From contig CM056377.1 of NCBI GenBank assembly GCA_029718625.1, positions 100,335,743 through 100,399,742 of the forward strand: a DNA stretch of 64,000 nucleotides, written 5' to 3'. Within the stretch, counting starts at the first letter, position 1. Each line of letters opens with the position of its first letter. The notes under the pieces were generated by a model. That model had not been told where the DNA came from and did not search any database. It saw only the letters and a list, made by a program, of their open reading frames with translations. Source of the DNA: Synaphobranchus kaupii (Eukaryota; Chordata; Actinopteri; Anguilliformes; Synaphobranchidae). The position numbers and the translations under genes are program-made. Positions 1 through 13,000 of the stretch are shown in pieces.

Positions 1-764
1 ATGTCTACCCAACGGTGGAATTCCTCTAAAATGTTCCTTAATTACTCTTTTGTTGGAGCGGTGGCGGGAACAAACCGCATTTTGTTTTGGTCAAATGCCT
101 TCATTGTCCCACTGTAAACACTCCATTTTTACGTTGACCTACAGTACAATTCTTTTCCGCTCTAAACGGATTATAAATGTCAGCAATAAAGATGTTTTAC
201 AGTTTGAAAGCAAAGCTCGTGTATGGGACTTAAATTAAATTGCAACGTGAAATGGTCTAAAATGCCTTTATGACTGAAGGATTCTACTTGGAGGCCTCAA
301 TTATGCATAACGGTTAACATAAAGGAAGTCTAATCATGAAAATATTTCCGGTCACCTAATACGTCTCACTGATCTCTCATACGTGACAGTGAATCCAGTC
401 AATCACCTGAGATTACTTCCCTCGGCTCCCTTGGCTGGCAAATCCACCTCAAACAATGAAGATAAAGCGCTAATTTCATATCTTTGAGACTGGCTCAGTT
501 TGCGCTCACTCACACTCTCCGGCGCATGCAGTCATGTACAGGCCAGCGGAATGATTATTTAATGCCAAAGAAATATTTCTATTACAACTTGGCAGGGCGA
601 GGGGAGAGGGGGGAGGGGGGGAGGGGACCAAAGCAACCAAAGCGGGCGGCCACAGAGAAGCTTTCTGACCCAATTACTGCAGGTGCATTGGGAGGGAAAA
701 AAAGCACTGAATAAAACAAGGGCACAGAGACGAAACATGAGCAGGGCAGCGTAACTGTATGTAC
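1..764 (-). other. lrp8 intron (3' side of the TM exon)
   Basis: The donor GT of the transmembrane exon is at 764-763, so this stretch is the start of the following intron. I looked for the expected second half of the helix and the NFDNPVY tail exon and did not find them, so they lie to the left of the window. The only compositional feature is a purine/G-rich run at about 597-626. Nothing else is supported here. Confidence 0.6.
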
Positions 765-833
765 CTATGGGGATGACGATTCCCAGTACTGCTACCGTTA
801 TGTTGTTCCCGAGAAGGTAGCGTTCACTTCCGG
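765..833 (-). CDS. lrp8: lrp8 exon: juxtamembrane segment and first half of the transmembrane helix (69 nt)
   Basis: On the minus strand the exon follows a pyrimidine-rich tract ending CTTGCAG and ends at ATAG|GTAC. The reading frame gives [20 protein letters not shown], then P and I. This aligns in position and character with the LRP8 juxtamembrane and helix start (STVTAAVIGIIVPI in human, from memory). The exon is 69 nt with phase 1 on both sides; the equivalent LDLR exon is likewise short and splits the helix. The first codon is completed by the T that ends the O-glycosylation exon (Ser). NIT is a potential N-glycosylation sequon but sits almost in the membrane, so its use is doubtful. The rest of the helix and the cytoplasmic tail must be encoded left of the window. 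Confidence 0.88.
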
Positions 834-3800
834 CTGCAAGACAGACAGACAGACAGAGAAAGAAAGAGAGAGAATGAGCTCAATTCTTTTCCCTCGACGT
901 TGGACAGCCCCCTCGGCACCTTGACACACTCCCGAGCCTCGGCAATCTGTATTTAAATCTGCGGCAGTCTCATCTCCTCCATCCTTTATTTTTACAGATC
1001 ATCCATTTTAAGGAGGTCATTCTGTCCCAGGTGGAGGGGGCATTGCTTTTCATTCCCATGTAACAATACCATCCCCCTGGAGTATGCAGAGAAAAGCATT
1101 CCCGCTTGCATAAATCACATCTTATTCTTATTCTAAGGGTGCCTGGCCATTAGTACCACTGTAATTAGAGATCTAAAACTGAGCCTTGGTGGAAGATGGA
1201 CATGAGAGGATTGGACTACAGCTATGCAGGTAAAGCCGGCTCTGAGACAAATACTACTGCTAACTGCAGAGAAGCACAAACCAGAGTACCTCACACCAAC
1301 ACTCAACATCAGCGTTCCAGCTTGGGGTGGAGTCACAGGTCAGAAGTGAAAGGTCATTTAGAAAGTTTGCAGAAGAATGCAGCTAATTGGATAAAGAGAT
1401 CCTATTAAAACATAATATAAAATATGCATATGCTATATAATATCATCATATCATATATCATGTGTTATCCACATAATGTATTAAGGTATGACATAAAGGA
1501 TAGATTTGTATCAGTTATGGGTGTTAATTTGTTACCGTTTAAACACTTGAGAATGCTTACGCTACATTTTTAAATATCTGCATAATTTTGACATGCATAA
1601 TAATAAAATATTATTATTATTATTATTAATAAGTTATTTGTTTACACATTTAGTAAACTTGTGAGTTTTCACAATCAAAGTATCAGTGCATTTCCCCATT
1701 ACGGTTTGGCGCTGAGAACATTCAGCAATGTATTTATGACCATCAATGCAGTCACCTGTTCACTGGAATGTGCTACTGTGATATTTTGACAAGGAACCTG
1801 TATATTTGACGTATATATTTGAGTGATTTTAATGATTTGCATAAGACTGGAAAAATGAGTGGCTCAATTTCTTACAGGAGGGAGTGTGTGAATCTTCCAC
1901 CGGTGTGATGTCTTATTATCTGCCTCTGATCCTCTTAGTATTCATGGCTGTCAATTGTGACCGAAAATGCCTTTGAGATAGACTTTCCATAAAAATGTAG
2001 CCCTTTGACTAGATAAAAAAATAATTATATTATATTTACATGAATTAAACACCAACGTCATCAACCAGTAGCCTATGCATGTTTACTAGTATTGTTATGT
2101 GTGATGGTCTCTTCATGCTCAGCGGGTATCGCACGTGTGGAGACTGGCCTAAGGGAAGAGAAGTATGTCTGTTTAGATGCAGGTGCCCCTGACTCAATCA
2201 CCTCTGCAAACTCTGCTTCTTGCAGTTTGGAATTGGATTGCTAGTTGTGTGTGTGTTGTGGTATCTAAGCTCCATTTAGCAAATTCTGCAAACCACTGGG
2301 TCCTTCTGTCGAATCTTATGAGCCACAAAGAATCCAGACACTTTCCAAACATTACTTCCTAGATGATCAGGAAAGATAATCACCTCATTGGTTCTGTCCA
2401 TTACGCTGCAGCTTTAGTGTCTGGTCCATTTGTAAACAAAGAGCTACTTCAGAGTGAGGGACGTGTTCAGCAGGCCAAAGCGCTTGAAAGTGCGCAAATT
2501 AAAACGCGCTGCTGTTCGCTTACACGTTTCAATGCTGATTTATCCATTCCAATGAAATTGGTTTTCTTTATGCAACTCGTTTTTCCTTTTAAGCTCATCA
2601 TAAATCCAAAAACCTGTCTTTCCCCACAACATTGATTCAAGCCAAAATTGCCCTATCTCACACCCTGTGGACCTTTTAAAAGGCTTTAGAGTAATTGTAG
2701 AGCGTCCTGCGATTTCCAACCACATTGCACGCCATTTATCACCGATGAGACTATTGTAATGGACATTTCCTGCCGTCTGCGGTCCTATTGTTTAATGACG
2801 CTAACACTATAAATATTAAAAAATCCGCTCCTTTGTTCTATTCCTGTCCTGTAAAGTTGCCATGCAGTTTTTCCCTCAGCTTGTGCTCTTATGGGGCCCA
2901 GACACTGCCAGAGCCTGCCTGCTGCCATCCTCCAATGGGCTTCATGCATTCTGAGCTTGGCAGGGGCGATCCTGCTCGGTGAGTAACGGCTTCTCGGTCG
3001 GCGCTATGCGAGCGAGCGAACACTGCGTAGCGGTCACAGCGCAGAACGTAAGGCCCTCACGGAGAACCTCAAAGAGACAAAAGGATGTCCTGCCTCTCTA
3101 CGGCTCACTCTCTCTCTTTCATCTGCGCGGAGCGGCACCGCAGCCGCACCCTTCCCCCCCCGCCCCGCCGTTCGTCACAGGCTGTCGGTCACAGACGGCT
3201 GCCTCGGAGGGGAAAGGGCGGTAAAACTTTCCTGACAGCTCTTCAATCAACGCCCGAGCCTTTGCAGGTGTGGAAGAGTCACCCCAAATAAAGAGGGCGG
3301 CAACAGAAAAGCGGTTTTGTAGACGGACACGGGCGCGTTGGCACAGAGCCACCGGGGCTGCAGGAACTCTTCAGGATGCTGTTTTTCAGGCTAACGCTAG
3401 GCTAAGTGCGGAACCCGTCGACTGATTTATGGGGCGCCGAGGCCTGACTTCCTGACAATGACAGGTGCATGGGCACTGGCCCGCCTCCTATAATTACAGG
3501 AGAGGAGATGCAAGAAAAACAAAAGGCATGGAGATGAACTGGGACAGGGAAATGCTCATCCGATAAGGCTGGCTGCGTTTCCGTGCCACCTATTACTACT
3601 AATTCACCAATCTGCGCCTCTGATTACACCACTGAGAGGTGCCATTTATCATCCCAACTGATTTAAACGTGTCTGCTCGGCGACTCAGTGAATTCTTACA
3701 GCTGTGCGATCGTACATCTTTCCCACTGACCTTTTACACCCAGGTGACAGGTTCGGGAGACTCTTCGTGTTTTAAAGCGTGGCTTTACAAGCTTGTTTTT

Positions 3801-3942
3801 TTGAGAAACTATCCCGCTGTTCCTGGAAAACACTTTCACTGCAGGATTCTAGTGTGATTCTGTTGCTGCATTCTGCCTTTTGCACATTTTACATCTGACT
3901 GTATCCTTGGGGCATAAGTGAAAGGCAGCAGCTATCACTCAT

Positions 3943-4003
<61 letters not shown>

Positions 4004-7000
4004 GGCACACACGCACGCACGCACGCACACACACACACACACCCGCACACGTGAACACAGACACGCACATGCACGCGCGCACGCACACATATAGGGGCAC
4101 TTACAGCGATGGGACAGGTTGCTGTTCTCCCTCACAATGCTGTTGGGCTGGATGGTGGGTAGAGGCCCCTGCACTGGGGGCAGAGTGGTCGATGGTGGCG
4201 CCGGGCTGGAGACAGTGCTGGAGGGAGCAGGGGGGGTGGACCTCGTTGAGACAGTCGTAGTTTGTCTAGTGGTGGCAGTGACAGTGGCTGGTGGGGTGGT
4301 TGTGGTAGTAGTCGTAGTAGTAGGACTGGTAGTAGTAGTCGTTGTTGTTGTTGAAGGGGTGGACGTGGTAGTTGTGGGCTGTGCTGTCGTTGTTTTAGGC
4401 TTAACAGGTGGTGGTGCTGGAAGAGGAAGAAACAGATGATGATATCAAAACTGACAGACTGAAATTTAAAGAGCAGTGGTATAACCCCTCCATTTCTTCA
4501 GCTGGCTGGTACAGCAGGTTAAACATTCCTTATTTTACAGTTACTGGTAAAAATATGCACAGCATGGTTTCAGCCACTGACACTGTGAAAGATGGCAGCC
4601 ACACACTCCATAAACCAATTTTGTAAAGCACTTGTAATACAATGCATTATGCGAGGGAAAATGATCGCAGGTACAGATTTTGGCAACGTCTTGGCATGTA
4701 ATGCACGGAGCCAAGAGGCTTCTGCTAACTGCAGCTCAGTGTAGGAAATCTTGGACTGTCTCCTGAAAATGGAAAACGTACACGAATATAGAGACAAAGA
4801 GAAGAGGCTTACAGTGCTTGACGGAGCCTGCTTGCTTGTCTGTCTACATGTTTTCCCTTCAGACGTGCCGTCATCTATCTGTATGTATTGTGTGAGTGTA
4901 CATGTGTATTTGCCCATGCGCGTATGTGTACGGTCTCAGGGCGTAAGTGTGTGTGCTTACACCCAGCCTGGCACAGGGCTGAACCGCAGTCACTCGGCTC
5001 AGCATCGGCTTAGGCCTCTCACTCTCCTCTGTTTCCAGAGCGTATATTAGCCATTACTGCGTCAGGTGCATTGCTCCTTTCTGCTTTCCAGTGTCAACAC
5101 GCTGCTTTAAAGGTTACCCCCGCCCTCTCCTCCGCGACTGTGCTCGTCGAGGACGGAGGGTTCTCATTGGGAGAGGGGCTGCGGGAGCCCCCGCCGCCCC
5201 GCTAGGCCCGCGCCGGAGCGTGGCTGATCGCCGACGTCGGCTAAGGAGATTAAACCTCGGCACGATGGGCGGCGGCGCTCCCGCTTTCGCGGGATTTGCG
5301 CGCACTGCTCACAGGTGCGCACGGCTGGGTTCCTCATCCCATTTCTTTATGCGCAGGTGCCTCTGACTCCTATATGTAGGGGAGGGATGTAATCTACCGG
5401 CGCTCCGCTGCGGTGCTGGGCTTCCCAGGGCAATGCGGCACGGTCTCATCTGACGCCTCGCTGCTATTGTTGGAGCCGTGAAGGGGGGGGGGGGGAGGTG
5501 GGACGGGCCTTTAAGGGTACCCCATACCTGTCACACATCGCCGCATGTCCGGTCCCAGCTCCATACCGTCGGGGCAGGCGCAGGTGTACTTGGGGGAGTG
5601 GTCCGTGATCTGGGGCGCTTTCAGACAGAGGTACTCGCAGCCACCGTTGGGCACGTTCCCCATGTTGCAGCTGTTCGGGGCTGTCCACGAAAAAACAAAC
5701 AGAACACAACTCAGCAGAGCAAAAGCAGCCCTGTTCAGACTGCTATGATCAAACGGCATCCCAGGTCTAAGCCACATTCGGAAAATTGCGCCAGAAGCCC
5801 TTTGTTCTCTTAACGGGGCTAGCAAAGAGCACAATTACTTTAAAGTGCGTTCCGCAGTGCCGGGGCCAGCGGAGCCAGATTAATCAAACGGCCGACACAG
5901 TTATTACTGAAGACGCCTCAGAATCCCGGGGAGCTGCAATCCTTTTCCCAGCCCTAGCGTGGGGAGTTTGCGATTGAAAGTTTAGCGCACGCACAGAAAA
6001 ACAACAATAAAAATCCTTCCTGAAAATGCCTTGCGGTGAGAGTAGCAAAATAGAAATAAAAAGGTAAAAAATGGTAAGAAATCTCAACTTCCTACAAAGG
6101 ACAGAAACATTTTGAAATGACGTCTCCCCGGTGCTTGATGTAGCTCAGTTGCTTGTTTAATCATTCACGTTAGCTTCTTCTTGTATAAGAAGGGATGATT
6201 CATTTTAGCTGCACATAAATTTGTGAGGTGCACAGGTGATGGAGTCCACATTGAAGTATTTTTTGGCAAAGCACTCGCAGCCCACGCTAAAGGTTGTTGA
6301 AATAATATCACATTTTTCATTGCTTTTAGCATTTCCTAGTACGATTAGTTTAAATCATTGATTTATCTTTTAACACTACTCTTTAATTATTAATGCACAG
6401 GAGGGCAATTAGCAATGCTACTGCCACAGACACCGCAAGGGAGAAAAGCAAAGGATCAAAACAAATAATGTACACGCACACTTTCACCATCTCTCTCACA
6501 CAAAAAAAAAACTATTTGATGTCTGCCGCGCTGATGTTTTTTTGCCCTTCCACAAAAGCCACTGCGACAAGCTAGGTGAAGTAAAGAGACGTATGCAACC
6601 CGCAGACATTAAAATGGGCGGTGGTGGGCTGAAGCGGCATGGAGAGAGATCACAGAGAGTGCCGCCCCTTCCTGCGGCCCCTGACCTTTGGGCTGCCGGA
6701 GCTCGTGGAACACCACCACGTCCAGCGGGTTGTTGAGGTCCTCTGCCAGGGTGGCCACGTCGTGCCCCGTCAGTCGGTCGGCGCTATAGATGGCCTCATC
6801 TTCCAGGTCGGTCCAGTAAACGCGGTCCTGTGGACAGACAGGAGGTGTCACACGCGGTCGAGCCATCTGCAGTTTACCTCACTGATGGAAAGTGACAGAG
6901 CTGTAGTGGGATCAGCCTGTTGGTCGCAAATCATCTGGATCGCAGTCCGCGTTCATCGCCAGCGGAGTCTAATTAGCCCGCATTACACGTCCAAATCTTC

Positions 7001-10000
7001 TTCCAGGATCAGAGTGGCATGGGATCTGGAAGCAGGCCTAGTTTTTCTGTGTGAAAAACAACACCTCAGTTGTTGGGACAAGTTCTGCTTGTTTTTTTGA
7101 TGTGTTTTATGCCTCCTTATCAGCCTCTTAAGCGATACCATAACAGCATGAGGGATGGAAGAGGACGGTTCTCCTGTTGCCGTGGCAACATGAGATTTAT
7201 TAGCAGCGGGGGGACATTAAATACACAAAGAAAAGCGAACTCATACAGGCATCTCCACAGACACCCTCTCTTTAAAGAAGGTGGGAGAAAGGTGCATGCT
7301 TACAAGGCTGTTACTTTTCAAAGGTTGTCTATTTTACTATTTGGGGAGTTTTTTTTGTATCTCGCTTGCTTGCTTATTTTTGGGGTTCAGGCCTGTTTTT
7401 AGCCAATTTTCTTTCTTTTTTCCTATGTAAAGCATCTTTGTGACAGTGTCTCTGCAAAACACACTATACATATAAAATTGAATTGAACTAGTTCTAGAAC
7501 TACTACCGAGAAGAACAAAAGGCAGACAACATTGCCTTCAGTTACTGATCAGTATTGTATGTCTAAAATCTCTGTGTATGGTCCTTATGGTGCATCAGTT
7601 TCCACAGATCCTGTACGTCACTGCAGTATTGAGTAAACATGCAGCTCAAGCATTACATCACATTATTTTGACACTGTTATCCGAAGCAACAATACGATAG
7701 GTGCACACCAAAGGGCACTGAAACAACTACAAGAAAGCAAATCTCCTACCACTGGGAACTTAACCTTTGAGACAGTTTATTCCAGCAAATCCAAACATCC
7801 AGCTCTGACTCACACATAGTGACACCTTTGCGGATGAAAGCTTAATCAGTTTTACACGCAACACATTTCCCAAGCCGCATGGAAGCGTGTGACTGAAAAG
7901 AGAGTCTTATCACTCCTAAGGCAGTGAGCCTGGCGTCGGTGAAATATACTATATGCTAATTTGTTCAATGGCTGGAAAAGCAGCGAGCGCTCAGGCTGTC
8001 TTTAGCCAAACATGAACCATTGCTCATCAGCGCTGCACACACCGAGCCAGTGATTACGCTGACAGTCGCAGGAAAGATACATTATTTCCGCCTGTGGGGG
8101 TGAGCCCTCTGTAACAGGCCTCCAGTCTGCAATGGGGGTTAATTGTGCGAGGTTGAATTGCATTCTGCACGTATCAGCTACGGTGAATTTCTGCCTATGT
8201 CAGATGAGGAAAGAAACCCCCAGACAAGTCGAGCAAAACAAAGCGGCGCCATTACTACCTGCGCCAAATCGTTTGCGGCAGTGACACAAGAAAAAAACAA
8301 GGATTACACGCGCCCGAGCATGGCGCTTTCTGTACGCGATATGACAGGGTGATTAGAGCGCATTAAACCCACGAGGCTCTGAGGGCCAGGACTGTGCTTC
8401 GCTTGCCCTGCTTTTGCAGCAGCGGAAGTGTGACTGGGGAGAATCGGAGAAGGGCAGGGATCGCATCTCTGCACCCCGGTAGGGAGAACGCATGCGCTTC
8501 CGTTTCCTGGGCGCCGCGCGGTGCTGACGCGAAGACGGGAAATATTATTTCGGCTTTCCGGCAGCTGCCACAGGCCCAGAGGGGAGAATGAGCAGATCAT
8601 AAACCCTGTCAGAGCGCCGCGTCTGTGATATACAGGCGCGGTGCTGTGGCCTGGCTCTGCGCGGGGGGGAGGGGGCAATGCTGTTCTTGTTGCCTGACTG
8701 TAAAGGCTTTTTGATTCGGTATCTGTCTTGGCTGCCGCTCGCTCCGAGGGGCCATTAATCAAGTGGCCGGCGTTATTGGCCACGCAGTGCGACCTGAGTC
8801 CCCCGTGCTTAATGCATCCCTCCCGCCCTGCCCCCTGCCCGCAGGAAGGTTCCGCCCTTTACCTCGAACACCGTCAGGCCGAAGGGGTGCCCCAGCTGGT
8901 CAGACGAGGAGAGGAGCACCTTCCTGTTGGCCCCGTTGAGGTCCACGCTGGATATGAGGTGCAGCTTGGAATCCACCCAGTAGAGTCGTCTGTTGGACAG
9001 ATCTGCGACGCACAGGGGAAGGAGCTTCAGCATGACACGAGGCCAATTCGCCGCTCAGCGCCTCAAATTCCCCCATCACTCACCGCCACCGTTGCACAAT
9101 AGAAATGAACAGCGGCGTTAAAGAAACGCTCCACAAGCGGAGCGAGCATTTTGTCGCTTTCAGCTCCACATTCGTGTCTGCGGCTCGTTCTCCCACCAGC
9201 CACGACCACTGTTCACATTGACTTGTGCTCCGGGGGAGGCTAATTATGAGAATATTGACACGGTGGCTTGTGCTATTCTGTTTAGTTTTCCTAACTGCTG
9301 GCTGATTTATGCGCAGGGCCCTGTGAATGATTTACAGCGCTGTCAAGACGCGGGCTGCCCTTTATTAACCCGCTCTCCTTCCAGAGAGGCCCTCACCCAG
9401 AGTAATCCCGTTGGGCCACTCGATGCTCTCCGACACCAGAACCTGCCGGTCCACACCGTTCATCCCCGCCTTCTCGATCTTGGCGCGCGTTCCCCAGTCG
9501 GACCAGTACATAAACCTAAAGACACGAGAACAAAGCAGCACAATGCTCAGACGTGACTGCCATTTAATGGGAGAGAAGCTACTGTACACACGTCACCCCC
9601 ACACCCTACTCACTTCCGTCCATTGTGGTACCAGATAGGCAGTGCCAAAAGCACTTGTTTACTCTAAGTGCACTCTTGGGTAGACAATTCAGAATGTGTA
9701 GTCTGTAGCTTAAACAATACCTATTAATGAAGCCTACATTGCTATGGTACTTAACTTGAGTATAATTGGCACATTTCATTAGCAGAATGTTAAAAACAAC
9801 AAAGTGTAATTTATATCTAAATTTATTAACAATGTTCATTTTATAATGCTCATTATGCTGACATATAATTCTTTTTAAACATTATATTGCTTGTAACTGT
9901 TGAATGTCTAAAATATCAAATTTCATATGATGCCTGTTAGTACGTATGTGGACATCAGCCTCTGAAATGTGAAATATTCCTGAAAAGCCAGTGAAGGTAC

Positions 10001-13000
10001 TCCAGTCCGCAGACCATGGGATCCAGCAAGTTCACTTTGCACAGCAAGGGCTTCTATGTGAATATTTTACATGCTACCTGTATTCTACCTGTGGTTACTT
10101 GAGTGGAAAGCATCCTGAGGTAACATAACCATCACAGGGAACCAAAAAGATGAAAGATGAAACCAACGGAATACTATCCAGGTTACGATGAACAGTACAA
10201 AAAGTCCACAAGTCACAGTCACTCACATGAACAGCTGTGGGACTCAGTCTCTGTCTTGCTTAACACGAACAAGAGGTTCATTCTATTAAAGAAAAACAAG
10301 CTCTTGGCAAGCCCACCCTGTTATCCAGCTTCTCATCCATAATACCTGACTTCCATCAGTCTTACCCGACACGAAGCACCGGCACTCTGCTCTCTATCAT
10401 CTACCATCATCTATCACCCCCCCCCCCCCCCCCCCCCCTCATTCTCCCTCTAATTTAACCCCTGACCTCTCACCCTTGCTTGGGGTCGACGGCGATAGCC
10501 CGAGGCTCGTACAGCTCAGTGTCGATCAGGACCCTCCTCTTCTTGCCGTCACCGGTGGCGACAGAAATGGTCTTATCTCCAGAGTCGGTCCAGTACAGGT
10601 TCTTATGAACCCAGTCCATGGCCAGGCCCTCGGGTGACTGCAGAGCAGAGTCTATCAGGGTGACCTGCTGTGAGGAGTCACTGGCCTTGTTGATGTACGC
10701 GCTGGGGAAAAAAGGGTACAAACAGACACACACACACACACACACACACACAGCAGTGTCCATTACAGAACCGTCATTATTCTTTGTACATCACTGATAT
10801 TTGACATCTGTCAGACATACATTTAAAATAGATATGGAATGCCGTCGCGGTAGTACAGCGGTAAAAGCGCCGACTTTCAGTCGGTGCGGTTGTGCTTCGA
10901 GGATCGGGGTTCGCGCCCCGGTCCTGCCAGATCCGAGCTTGGCCGGCGCCCTGCGAAGCAGCAATTGGCGGCTGCTTCCGGGTGGGGGGAGGGGCTCGGA
11001 GAGAATCGCTGCGCATAGAACGGCCCTGGGCGAGTTGGAACTACGGTCAGGAACCTTGGAGGAGTCGCGCCCTGAAGAGGGCGCGGCGATCTCCGTCCTA
11101 CTGCCGGCTGACAGGGTTGTGCAGCGGTGATTCTCTAGTGGTTGCTATGGGGGGAATTGAATTAGAATAGGGGTTCAATTGGCTACTTGGGAAAAAATGG
11201 GGAAAAAATGGGGAAAAATCTGAAAAATTAAAAAATACATATGGAATAAATTAAACATAATTTGACAAACTTTGCATTAATGGGAGAATTCATATAACAT
11301 ATACCTCATACATAATGAGTGGACCTGATTATTTTTGAAAGGACACTTGGTTAGCTATCTGATGTGAGCGCTAAACGTGCCACAGCACTGTCCACTGCCT
11401 TAGACACAAAAACCATCACTTTCATGTCACCATAACTATGAGATTAAGAAACATCTATTCACAGTGGCTTTCAAAAAGGCCAGGTTCAGAAGGCCCCTTG
11501 GAAGAGCCAGCCTTGCCCCTAAAACATGGCGGTTTTACATTTTCAGGATCCACTGGAGATCTCTATTATTAGTAAGACAATGTCCCAATTTAATCTAGCG
11601 CATAAGAAACAAAACATAACAAAAATAAATAAGGGGTAGGAAACTGGAGCAGAGAACTTGCGCGGTATAAATCAGTATAAATCAGGGCTCTCTCGGTATC
11701 TCAGAAACTGAAGGGAAGCTGACCAGGATTAGACGTGGATGAATTGGATAAACATGGGAAACAGATTGCAGCCCTAATTGCCTGTGTTATTGTTTGTCTC
11801 AGACATCTTAATTACTGCTGGAACTTAAGATCACATCGACCTAAACAGTGCTAATCAGAATTAATTAGTCTAAAAAAAAACACTCAATAACAACAATAAC
11901 AATGCAATGGCAGGTTATAAATCACAGGGCATATTAGGGAAGGCCTTCTCTGGGAAAAATCAACGGAACCCTATTGAGCCCATATCAAAACGCCGCGTAT
12001 CAGAAGTCAGTGCGCTGAGGTCCGGCTCATGAACGGAATGAAAAGCGCCGCGTCAGAACGGCGTTGCGCTCACGCTTCCTTAGCGGCTGCTGTTGATGAA
12101 GAGGGGCAGCGGAGCCGCGGCAGCGGCTCCCGAAAGCGGCCGGATTAAAATAGCAATGCTGATGGAATCTAAAATGAGACGGCGGCCTTCTCTGCTCCCC
12201 TGGACCGCGAACGCACCCGCGGCTCGAGCGGGGCTTTGCGCAAAGTGCTCCGAGGGTCTTGCGAGAGTTTGCAGATCCGACATTTCACTTTCCTTCATAA
12301 GGCCTTCTGGAGATGTAAGAATGAATAATGAAGACAATTATTCCAGAAGGTAAATTGCTGGCAACATATGGCTTGGCAAAAAAAATGATTTAGCTGCAGC
12401 TCCTGGAGTCAGGACTGAGGGTGACTCTGGGAGAGACGGAGCACGGGGCTAATGAAAACCGAGCAGGGGAAGGAGCTGTGAAGGACAAATGGGGCAAATA
12501 AGCACTTTGTTACTCCCAAGCGCCTCCTCTGTGAAAGGGAGAGACACAGGCACGCGTGCACGCCTACGTGGACAACCAGAGTGTGCATTCCCTGTCAAAG
12601 CTGGAGAAGCCACTTGCGCCTCCCTCTTCTGTGTTATGTAATGTTATTAACAATGTTCCACTCGGGGAAGAGATGAGAAGAGATCACAGCGGCTAAACGG
12701 CCAGTTGAGGTGCATGTCATTTAGGAGATCACTAATTAGCGCAGCAGGCTAGAGGAGCGGAAGGGAACGTGAGCGAGCCCTCCTACCCTCTCTTTCACGT
12801 GCTATCCTGGTCAGGCGGGGGCCTATAGATGAGTGACATGGTTTTAAAAATGCAGTATCTCGGCAAAGCTTCTCTAAACACAGAAACGTTCAAACCGTGA
12901 GCTGCCTTCATAGCATGCATTTAAATGCATACTATGGACTCGAAATGCAGAAACATCTTCAGGTCCTATTATCACTGTGATTGTCGTAGGTTCGTATTTA

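Noticed and set aside
4119..4439. Plus-strand Val/Gly-rich open frame of 106 codons
   Set aside because: It is the exact antisense of the Thr-rich O-glycosylation exon; ACN codons read backwards give the Val run.
8304..8783. Minus-strand 159-codon open frame
   Set aside because: It lies in an intron between two propeller exons, low-complexity and Pro/Ala/Ser-rich, with no domain signature or splice support.
10846..10926. A free-standing tRNA gene (tRNA-Glu-like)
   Set aside because: The tRNA-like head continues into a SINE body and tail and the whole is flanked by a 9-bp target duplication; the acceptor stem does not close.
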